A stretch of DNA of 6,186 nucleotides, taken from the NCBI GenBank assembly GCA_043793345.1, contig JAYVXF010000135.1, forward strand, positions 1 through 6,186. Reading direction: 5' to 3'. The position numbers were made by a program, and so were the translations under genes. The notes below the pieces were generated by a model, which ran no database searches, was not told the DNA's origin, and saw nothing but the letters and a program-made list of their open reading frames with translations. This document shows, in pieces, positions 1-5,426 of the stretch (position 1 is the first letter of the stretch; each line of letters begins with the position of its first letter). Origin of the DNA: UKL13-2 sp043793345 (GTDB taxonomy: Bacteria; Pseudomonadota; Gammaproteobacteria; Burkholderiales; Usitatibacteraceae).

Positions 1-193
1 GAAACAACGTGGCATACGCCAAATGCTATTTCCAATATTTCACATGACCCACTTACAGGCAGCAAGGCGTCACGCAAATGTGAAGCTTAAGACATTGCAG
101 TCTGTGTAGTTGACGAAAGAATCAGCACGCCGCAACCGCAACCGGGACAAACCATGCGTAATCTTAGACCTCGCTACCCTGCGTAGACACAAA
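1..193. other. Region downstream of the beta-helix gene
   Basis: No gene is supported here. I looked for a terminator after the beta-helix TAG (196-194) and found only a weak inverted repeat TTCACAT/ATGTGAA (39-45 and 78-84) and no stem followed by a T run. Reading through the stop gives nine codons and then TAA (166-164), with no fibronectin-like continuation in that frame. Confidence 0.4.
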
Positions 194-1834
194 CTACTGA
201 GCCTGCAAATTTGCTGGGGCGGGGAGACCGGAAACAGTGGCTCCAGCACCCGCTGCCACAATTGCGGCAATATCCGCACCAACATCTTTTCCATCTGATG
301 CGGCATTGCGAAACGCGCTTCCAGCGGTGAGCATGTAGTTTCCACCCGCGAAGTTCACAAACCCCACCGCCGCTGCATTCACTGGAAAGAAATTGCCAGC
401 TGGGTAAGTGTTCCCTCCGCTTATGATGACGTTTTTAGTGAATATGAAATTTGTGAAAAACGCTGTCAACGTGGAGTTACCCTCGCCAGTACCTGTGCCA
501 ATAAAACCATAGCTGCCGCTCGATATGATGTTGTCTCGAAAATCGAACTGGTCAGCTTTTGGGTTGTTTTCCGAGAAACCTGCGGTGCCACCGGCAACGG
601 TAATGATGCCGGTGTTATGCCTTACAGTCACATCAATAGGCCCGCTCAAAAACTGGACGATTCTCCCATCCGCGTCATTTAATCGCGTTACTTGAAAAAT
701 ATTGTTCTCGATCAATATGCGACTGGTAGTTTGGGCGGGGAAGTTATTGTCTCTGCCAGCTAAATTTACCCCCGATCCCACATTGATGAACTTGTTGAGC
801 CGAACTGTAATGTCCTGTGTTACGGACCAAGGCGCATTCCCACTCTGATTGCGGGGCGTGATCAACAGAGCAAATCCGACCTGTGCATCTGGAAAGCTAT
901 TCTCAAAAACATTACCTTCGACTAGCACGCGCTGCGCGTTTTTTAATTCGAGCAAGTTCTTGACAGTCAACGTTGCGCCGATCCATGACAGTGGCTTGAA
1001 AAAGTGATTGCGTCGTATCTCGATATCGGACGGAACCGAGTTGGGAATGGCCGGATCCGCGCCGCCAAATAGTACGTTCTCACTGGCAGCTTCCAGGAAA
1101 TTGTTGACGATTTTGAAGGGGCCGTTTCCTTGATATCCGAAAATCGCCTGGGAGTCGGCACCCGATTCCGAAAAGCCGGAGACGTGAGAGTCAATCACCG
1201 CGATACTTGTACCGCTCATCGTAAACCCGCGGCGTCCGGCGGGAGCGGACAAGTCGCCATGGACATAGCATCTGTCAAACACAATGTTGTCCGGAACCGT
1301 TGTATTTGAAGAATCACCATTTCCTATGTCGACCAAGCCGTATACGAATTGCCCGGCAACAGGCTTGATTTCAATCCCGACAAAGCGGAAATGGTGAGAG
1401 TTTGCGATCGTTTGAATCGCCCCGCCCACAGTGGAGCCAACGACAATCTTTGGCATATTTACAGCGTAGGACGGGCTGACGCGACTGCCGGGCGGCGGCA
1501 AACTCGCATAGGCACTTGACCGGATATAGATCCATCCCGACCCAGACGTTTTGTTTGGCAAAGTGAATGGACCAATAAATGTCGCGCCAGCCTGCAACAC
1601 GATGGTGTCGCCAAGCGAAGCGCTATTCAGAGCCGCCTGGAAATTACCGCCAGCGTTCACGGTGATGGTGTTACCAGCGGGCGGAGAATAGGTCGTATCC
1701 ATAAAGACCCGCGGCAATTCAGGTAGCGTCGCCGCCACGCCCGACCTTGGGGAAATTGACAATAAAGCAACGCCTGACACGAAGGCAATGCAACTGCCGA
1801 TGTTCCGGATTTTTAGACGCATATTGAAATTCAT
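194..1834 (-). CDS. Secreted right-handed parallel beta-helix repeat protein
   Basis: A 546-residue exported protein. I start it at the ATG at 1834, not at the in-frame upstream codon near 1864, because GGAGG lies 6 bases before it and the signal peptide then begins correctly: MNFNMRLKIR, a hydrophobic core (about 15-28) and cleavage near GVA-AT (34-35). The mature part opens with VFMDTTYSPPAGN and a GDTIVLQAGATF segment, the N-terminal cap usual in this family. From about 145 to 475 come PbH1-type coils with an Asn ladder: IVFDRCYV, FKIVNNFL, IEIRRNHFF, VLVEGNVF, ITVRLNKF, ILIENNIF, VTVRHNTG, FDFRDNII and FIFTKNVI. The end contains GFVNFAGGNYML and DGKDVGADIAAI, a usual C-terminal cap. Such folds occur in polysaccharide lyases, epimerases and surface adhesins; no catalytic residues can be assigned here. 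It ends in GLPAPANLQAQ, which resembles a linker. Polysaccharide binding or processing outside the cell is inferred from fold and neighbours. Confidence 0.93.
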   Translation of the reverse strand: MNFNMRLKIRNIGSCIAFVSGVALLSISPRSGVAATLPELPRVFMDTTYSPPAGNTITVNAGGNFQAALNSASLGDTIVLQAGATFIGPFTLPNKTSGSGWIYIRSSAYASLPPPGSRVSPSYAVNMPKIVVGSTVGGAIQTIANSHHFRFVGIEIKPVAGQFVYGLVDIGNGDSSNTTVPDNIVFDRCYVHGDLSAPAGRRGFTMSGTSIAVIDSHVSGFSESGADSQAIFGYQGNGPFKIVNNFLEAASENVLFGGADPAIPNSVPSDIEIRRNHFFKPLSWIGATLTVKNLLELKNAQRVLVEGNVFENSFPDAQVGFALLITPRNQSGNAPWSVTQDITVRLNKFINVGSGVNLAGRDNNFPAQTTSRILIENNIFQVTRLNDADGRIVQFLSGPIDVTVRHNTGIITVAGGTAGFSENNPKADQFDFRDNIISSGSYGFIGTGTGEGNSTLTAFFTNFIFTKNVIISGGNTYPAGNFFPVNAAAVGFVNFAGGNYMLTAGSAFRNAASDGKDVGADIAAIVAAGAGATVSGLPAPANLQAQ

Positions 1835-1840
1835 TTTAAA

Positions 1841-1845
1841 CCTCC
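1841..1845 (-). promoter_or_regulatory. Shine-Dalgarno sequence of the beta-helix gene
   Basis: GGAGG on the minus strand, followed by TTTAAA and then ATG (1834-1832). The 6-base spacing is near ideal, and it decides the start against the upstream in-frame initiation codon near 1864, which would add ten residues in front of the signal peptide. Confidence 0.75.
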
Positions 1846-2103
1846 AACCTACTGTTACCTGCATTGGCGCGACACATCAGACTGAACGCGCCCACTTGAT
1901 CATTCCCATACGTCGAATGTACCAACCGTGTTAAAGGTTCCGCAGGGATAAAAAACGAGCAACCGTAGAAACGGAATACGTCGTACTCTACCTGTTATTG
2001 TGCGCTATGCATGGGCGCAGCACGCTTCAAACCGCAACCCGGAGCCCGACGTTTATTCATCACCAACATCGTTTGCCGCTGCCCATCAACACCTTCAACC
2101 AAG
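1846..2103. other. Intergenic region between the dockerin and beta-helix genes
   Basis: Between the dockerin-gene stop (TAA at 2106-2104) and the beta-helix ribosome binding site. I find no ORF of note. A minimal hairpin on the minus strand (CCGT-TTCT-ACGG) is followed a few bases later by a T run (about 1950-1975). Its stem is only 4 bp and is separated from the T run, so it is at best a poor terminator. No -35/-10 pair stands out. The gap is long enough for the beta-helix gene to have its own promoter, so co-transcription with the dockerin gene is uncertain. Confidence 0.4.
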
Positions 2104-3201
2104 TTAGGGGACAGCCTTGGACACTTCATTTGAGAAGGGACTTTCAACGCCACTTGCGTCATAGGCCGTTGTCGCGAAATAATAAAGAGTCCCGCTGTTA
2201 AGGCCGGTCACCGCGTACGCGGTGGAATTTCCGACGTCAATGCCTTGCCCCGCAGGTTGAACATACGATCCAGGTGCAGTGCCGTAGTAGACGCGGTATC
2301 CGGAAAGATTGGCGCTAATCACAGGATCCCAAGACAGGCCAGCAGTCATCGGCGTCGCCGTGAAAGTGGCAATGCAAATCGAACTTGCGGCCAGCACAAA
2401 CGTACTGGTCGACGCCGCCCCGGCGCAGCCACCGGACCAGCCGTTAAATGTCGAGCCGGCACTAGCAGCGGCGCTAAGAGTAACGGACGTGTTTTGCGTA
2501 ATATTGGCCGCACAACTACTGCCGCAATTGATGCCTGCGGGCGCAGACGAGACAAGCCCGTTGCCTGCACCTGACTTGGAAATAATTAATGTGGCGACAT
2601 TGGCCGCAGGCAAAGTAAGTCCGGCACGTGCTTTAACGAGCGAAATATCAGCGGAATTAATCGCGCCCGATGCATTCACATCGTAGACAAAGGAAGCTGC
2701 GGTCGCTGGCTGCCCAGAGCGCGCCTTCACGCTGCTGATATCGCTGGCGTTGACGTTTCCCGAGTTGTTCACGTCGCCCACGAGGAAACCAATCGACACG
2801 CTCACAGGAAGCGCGCCGTTAACCTGCGATAACGAAATCGTCATGCGTTTATTGTCAGGAATGCCGGTGACGGTAACGCTGACCTCATTGCTCGATGCGC
2901 CGGAAATAGCGGCGGAAGCAGTGCCTACCGACCCAAACGCATCTCTGGAATCGGGCGTGCCGGTCGCAGTGATGGTGCTATCAAACTGAAAAACAATGAC
3001 GTGGCCGTTGCCGATGGTTCGTGGCTCGATCGTGACCGACCCGCCAATGGCCTGAGTGGTGTCGATGGTGAGATCGAATGAACCCGCCGTGCCATGCACT
3101 TTTCGGGATTTGACGCCGGTAAGGGTAAGCGCGCTTGCATCGATCGCGCTAAAAGCGGTAAGCCCAAATGCAATGCAGGCAATGAATCGAGTGATGTACA
3201 T
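2104..3201 (-). CDS. Secreted dockerin / InlB-type repeat / fibronectin III multidomain protein
   Basis: A 365-residue exported protein starting at the ATG at 3201, with GAGGG 8 bases upstream. The signal peptide is MYITRFIACIAFGLTAFSA, with cleavage after ASA (22-24). Residues 25-140 form a beta-rich module (SRKVHGTAGSFDL, TIEPRTIGNGH) that commonly precedes dockerins in such proteins and may be cohesin-like. Residues 141-195 are a type I dockerin: two EF-hand-like calcium loops, DVNNSGNVNASD (143-154) and DVNASGAINSAD (174-185), 31 residues apart, each followed by an S(S/L)VKARSG/AG helix. Residues about 204-281 match a divergent InlB B-repeat with FNGWSGGCAG and four cysteines (226, 230, 259, 276) that could form disulfides. 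Residues about 286-365 are a fibronectin III domain (LSWDP, SGYRVYYGT, LYYFATTAYD, ESPFSNEV). No PEP-CTERM or LPXTG tail is present. A role in extracellular matrix or cell-surface assembly is inferred; no enzyme domain is seen. Confidence 0.95.
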   Translation of the reverse strand: MYITRFIACIAFGLTAFSAIDASALTLTGVKSRKVHGTAGSFDLTIDTTQAIGGSVTIEPRTIGNGHVIVFQFDSTITATGTPDSRDAFGSVGTASAAISGASSNEVSVTVTGIPDNKRMTISLSQVNGALPVSVSIGFLVGDVNNSGNVNASDISSVKARSGQPATAASFVYDVNASGAINSADISLVKARAGLTLPAANVATLIISKSGAGNGLVSSAPAGINCGSSCAANITQNTSVTLSAAASAGSTFNGWSGGCAGAASTSTFVLAASSICIATFTATPMTAGLSWDPVISANLSGYRVYYGTAPGSYVQPAGQGIDVGNSTAYAVTGLNSGTLYYFATTAYDASGVESPFSNEVSKAVP

Positions 3202-3209
3202 CGTTGAAA

Positions 3210-3214
3210 CCCTC
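3210..3214 (-). promoter_or_regulatory. Ribosome binding site of the dockerin gene
   Basis: GAGGG on the minus strand, 8 bases before the ATG at 3201. It supports this start and shows that the dockerin gene is translated from its own site rather than from the overlapping frame that begins at 3326. Confidence 0.65.
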
Positions 3215-3293
3215 TTTGAAGAAGTCGTTTATTAATGGAGCGACAAAAGAGGTGCGCATTTGCCAGTGTCACACCGCACGAAAAATACGAACA

Positions 3294-3326
3294 ACGGAAA
3301 CCAACTACACCGCTTATTCCACACAT
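3294..3326 (-). pseudogene. Possible 5' remnant of an asparagine synthase / class II amidotransferase gene
   Basis: Starting at the ATG at 3326, the minus strand reads MCGISGVVGFR. This matches the N-terminus of glutamine-dependent asparagine synthases, in which Cys2 becomes the N-terminal nucleophile of the class II glutaminase. The frame stays open for 133 codons, but after Arg11 it no longer resembles the family: no RHRGPD-type motif follows in any frame, and the frame then runs out of phase through the dockerin gene. GAAGAG lies directly before the ATG, too close to be a good ribosome binding site. The likely explanation is a rearrangement that kept the first codons of a lost amidotransferase gene, a class often found in capsule and exopolysaccharide loci. 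A chance match over so specific a motif at an ATG seems unlikely but cannot be excluded by reading alone. Confidence 0.42.
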
Positions 3327-3351
3327 CTCTTCAACCTCGTTGAAAGATGTG
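3322..3351. repeat. Near-perfect 30-base hairpin over the amidotransferase-like start
   Basis: Plus-strand arms are CACATCTCTTCAAC (3322-3335) and GTTGAAAGATGTG (3339-3351) around a CTC spacer. They pair over 13 bp with one bulged C. There is no T run on either side, so it is not a classical terminator. It contains the ATG at 3326-3324 and lies 120 bases upstream of the dockerin start, so it may be an operator or a 5'-leader structure. Confidence 0.6.
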
Positions 3352-3576
3352 CCATTCGTCTCGCACGCTGCCCCACCTGTTTTTTTGATAAATCTTTTTT
3401 AGGATTTTTATAACGGACGGATGGTATCAACCGGGATTGATGCTATGCAAGGCATCTTGTGACTTGCAGTACACCCCTCAATTGTGCTCAGGGTTGCATT
3501 TTCGGGGTCACTGAATGCGCGGCTTGGCTGCCCGGGTCGTACGCCGGCAGACGGTGTTAACCAGCAAAATATCAGC

Positions 3577-3642
3577 AAACACTAGCACTGGCGCGGCGTA
3601 TGAACCACAAATGCCCCAAAAAGCCCGCCAGTGCTCGTGTTT
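3577..3642. repeat. 17-bp inverted repeat with 32-base spacer
   Basis: The arms AAACACTAGCACTGGCG (3577-3593) and CGCCAGTGCTCGTGTTT (3626-3642) are complementary at 16 of 17 positions. A TAA that closes an open minus-strand frame (3643-3641) lies at the outer edge of the right arm. No strong T run follows either arm. It could be a factor-dependent terminator, the footprint of a small mobile element, or a dyad for a DNA-binding protein. Confidence 0.6.
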
Positions 3643-3947
3643 ATGCATCGAAACCTTTCCAAATGCGGACTGCGTTGATCGATAAAGTGTTGACCCCTTC
3701 CAACAGCGCGGAGGTGGGATCAGCTTTTCGATAACAACGATGTAAACACCCAGACGCTATTTCTGCGCGCAAGTCTGCACATCTCGCGCTGACGCGTCCG
3801 GCGGCGGATAAGAAGGGCGAGTGATTTTTTGCCGGGCGGCGAAGCCAATATCAAAGCTGCTGGCCACAATGACAAGGGAACAACACCGAGCCGCCGCTCG
3901 CCATCGCATGTGTTTGTCGGCTAGCCCGACGCTCCGCAACGGATTGC

Positions 3948-3990
3948 ACTTGAATTATTGGGTTTGCCATGCACCGGGCAAAATTCAAGT
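3948..3990. terminator. Possible terminator stem-loop at the end of the acyltransferase gene
   Basis: The outer arms ACTTGAAT (3948-3955) and ATTCAAGT (3983-3990) pair perfectly. The inner arms TTTGCC (3963-3968) and GGCAAA (3977-3982) pair around an 8-base loop, with a 7-base bulge on one side. The structure begins at the last base of the TGA stop (3992-3990) of the upstream acyltransferase gene, where the KAS III-ACP-GNAT transcript should end. No uridine run follows on the minus strand, so intrinsic termination would be weak; it may be factor-dependent or act as a 3'-end stabiliser. Confidence 0.4.
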
Positions 3991-5123
3991 CAATAACCGT
4001 CTATATCCTCACTAAGATCCGTCAGCGACCAGTGGGCCACTTTCAACGTGGCCAGCAAGGCCGGGTCGTTGGCATGGATGCCGACAATTTTCTGACCGGC
4101 ACCTTTGCGCGTCCAATAGCCAGCGCGCGCGAAAACTGAGCGCTGATCCTGACTTTGCAAGGTAAGCATGACAAAGCCGCACGCTGCGTTCTCGGCCTGG
4201 CAACCCGTAAAACCAAGCAGGGCGCGCAAGGTGACGTCGCGGTCATCGCTGCGGATCTGCCAGTCGATGATGTGCAACCATGTCTGGCCGTCCTCACGGG
4301 TTGCAACCCGCCAAGCGACATGACCGATGCACTGATCGGCTCGATAGGCACCTGTCACCGCATACCGCGCCCGCGGGTTATCAAAAAGACGCCGGTTAAG
4401 AAAAGTGGCACTGCGCTCGATCTGGACCTGATCGGGTCTGGCAGGATCGGTCAATATCGTCGACGAATCATCGAAATGGGTGATCGGGCGCATCTGTATC
4501 TGCTTGGTCGACGCGAGCGTAGAAATCCTGCGCCAGCCACGCAACGCAAGATTGCCCAAGGTGATTGCGACGACCGCCGCCGGTCCGCGACCAAACCGTC
4601 GCTGTACATAATGGCGTATGTTGATGGGCTGTAGACACTCCTGCCGCGCGGGTAAAGGCAGAAATAAACGATTGACGGTGCCGGCTGAGTTCTCGTTCGC
4701 GCCGATGGCAAGGGTAAAATCAGCACCGCGAAACATCGCCTGATTCAACCAGACGCCCAAGCCGCTTTGTCGGGCACTCTCGTCGACTAAAATATCCATG
4801 GTGCGCGCGCCGGTCCAGCGGTGACCGGCATGCAAGCACACCATGTCTTCCGCACCGATCATACCAAGCAGCCGGTTGGGCCCGTACAACACCCAAAGAT
4901 CGCCCAGCCCACAATCAGACCGACCCAGGCGATATCGCCATTGCAAGTATGCGGCGTCGTCCCAGCGAATTTGCTCGCCGAAATTGTTGTGACGAAACTC
5001 GACCACGGCGGACAAATCGGCGTGGCTTGCCTTCTTTAGTCCGGTGAGCAACGCCTCCGCGCTGATTCCCAGTGCGCGTGCGACCAGCTTGGTCGTCGTT
5101 TCAAATGCAGGAGGGTGCTTCAT
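3990..5123 (-). CDS. GNAT-like acyltransferase, probably tandem GNAT domains
   Basis: A 377-residue cytosolic protein with no signal peptide or membrane segment. After a variable leader (1-30), residues about 31-150 look like a GNAT fold: KASHADLSAVVEFRHNNFG, a YLQWRYRLG motif (59-67), beta strands LWVLYG and RLLGMIGAE, then MDILVDESARQSGLGVWL, which contains the RxxGxG acyl-CoA loop (Arg118, Gly121, Gly123). Residues about 210-360 appear to be a second, degenerate GNAT-like half with FLNRRLFDNPRARYAV, HIIDWQI and a final AGYWTRKG strand region. Proteins of this plan occur in polysaccharide gene clusters. The ATG at 5123 begins only 11 bases after the ACP stop and has a weak, distant AGGA, so translation is probably coupled to the ACP gene. 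It is the likely transferase of the operon, moving an acyl group from ACP or CoA to an amine or hydroxyl. The substrate is unknown, and the domain call rests on motifs only. Confidence 0.78.
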   Translation of the reverse strand: MKHPPAFETTTKLVARALGISAEALLTGLKKASHADLSAVVEFRHNNFGEQIRWDDAAYLQWRYRLGRSDCGLGDLWVLYGPNRLLGMIGAEDMVCLHAGHRWTGARTMDILVDESARQSGLGVWLNQAMFRGADFTLAIGANENSAGTVNRLFLPLPARQECLQPINIRHYVQRRFGRGPAAVVAITLGNLALRGWRRISTLASTKQIQMRPITHFDDSSTILTDPARPDQVQIERSATFLNRRLFDNPRARYAVTGAYRADQCIGHVAWRVATREDGQTWLHIIDWQIRSDDRDVTLRALLGFTGCQAENAACGFVMLTLQSQDQRSVFARAGYWTRKGAGQKIVGIHANDPALLATLKVAHWSLTDLSEDIDGY

Positions 5124-5134
5124 GCGGTTTTTGA

Positions 5135-5389
5135 CTAATCCTGCAATAGTTGCCGGGCTCGCAAAAACTCCAGAGCATCGCCAATGGACCGCATTTTGCG
5201 TGAATCATCGGCTCCAAGCTCTATGCCAAAACGATCATCCAGCTCGGCGATCAACATCAACGCTCCCATTGAGTCCCACCCGACCATCGTGTCACGCTGC
5301 CGCTCGGCATGCACCTCGGCCACGGGTTCATTGAAGGCTTCGGCCAGCATCTGCAGTGCTTGGTCCAGAGTCAGTTGGCTGGCGGACAT
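5135..5389 (-). CDS. Acyl carrier protein (dedicated, non-housekeeping)
   Basis: An 84-residue acidic helical protein. The motif GWDSMGALMLIAELDDRFGIEL carries the 4'-phosphopantetheine attachment Ser40 in DSxG at the start of helix II, and the length is normal for an ACP. The sequence departs from housekeeping AcpP, which has DSLDTVELVMALEEEF, so it is more like the ACPs of specialised loci. AAGGTGA sits 7 bases before the ATG at 5389. The gene starts 37 bases after the KAS III stop and ends 11 bases before the acyltransferase gene, so the three are probably co-transcribed. It should carry the acyl chain made by the neighbouring ketosynthase and must be activated by a phosphopantetheinyl transferase that is not encoded in this window. 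Confidence 0.95.
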   Translation of the reverse strand: MSASQLTLDQALQMLAEAFNEPVAEVHAERQRDTMVGWDSMGALMLIAELDDRFGIELGADDSRKMRSIGDALEFLRARQLLQD

Positions 5390-5426
5390 GCGAGTATCAC
5401 CTTGTGGAAACGGGAAAAACGAGAGT

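Larger units (their letters stand above)
3202..3989. other. Long intergenic, structure-rich region with possible gene remnants
   Basis: 788 bases between the acyltransferase and dockerin genes with no intact gene that I can support. From right to left it holds: a complex stem-loop touching the acyltransferase stop; an unconvincing 50-60 codon frame at 3757-3939; an ATG-less open frame ending at 3641; a 17-bp inverted repeat (3577-3642); a small inverted repeat (3421-3446); an A/T-rich tract (about 3378-3415) with T runs on the plus strand; a near-perfect hairpin (3322-3351); and the asparagine-synthase-like start (3294-3326). The dockerin-gene promoter should lie here. The AT-rich tract, which reads TATAAA on the minus strand, is a candidate, but I see no good -35 box and no -24/-12 sigma-54 site. 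Confidence 0.5.

Noticed and set aside
1835..1864. Upstream in-frame start giving MQVTVGWRFK before the beta-helix protein
   Set aside because: The GGAGG sequence falls inside this extension, and removing it places the signal peptide at the N-terminus.
1940..1975. Short hairpin plus T run on the minus strand before the beta-helix gene as an intrinsic terminator
   Set aside because: The stem is only 4 bp and is separated from the T run by several bases, so termination is not credible without other evidence.
2245..2686. Overlapping plus-strand frames of 109 and 125 codons
   Set aside because: Both are antisense to the dockerin/InlB/FnIII coding sequence, whose domains are unmistakable on the minus strand.
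2250..2760. Repeats within the dockerin gene as a possible tandem DNA repeat
   Set aside because: The two calcium-loop segments are similar at protein level as expected for a dockerin, with clearly diverged DNA.
2925..3326. The 133-codon frame starting MCGISGVVGFR taken as a whole gene
   Set aside because: Only the first 11 residues look like a family. The rest is out of frame across the well-supported dockerin gene and reads as low-quality Ser/Arg/Leu-rich sequence.
3202..3480. Sigma-54 type -24/-12 promoter upstream of the dockerin gene, suggested by TGGCAC-like strings
   Set aside because: None of the GG dinucleotides checked has GC at the required 10-base spacing.
3757..3939. Minus-strand 60-codon frame (or 50 codons from an inner ATG) with a basic start and a hydrophobic stretch SLVIVASSFDIGFA, like a short signal peptide
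   Set aside because: There is no ribosome binding site at either start, no recognisable domain, an odd Cys/Arg-rich composition, and it overlaps another equally open frame. It may be chance in GC-rich DNA.
4155..4634. Plus-strand 159-codon frame
   Set aside because: It lies entirely antisense to the acyltransferase gene and has no domain; the antisense strand of a GC-rich gene explains it.
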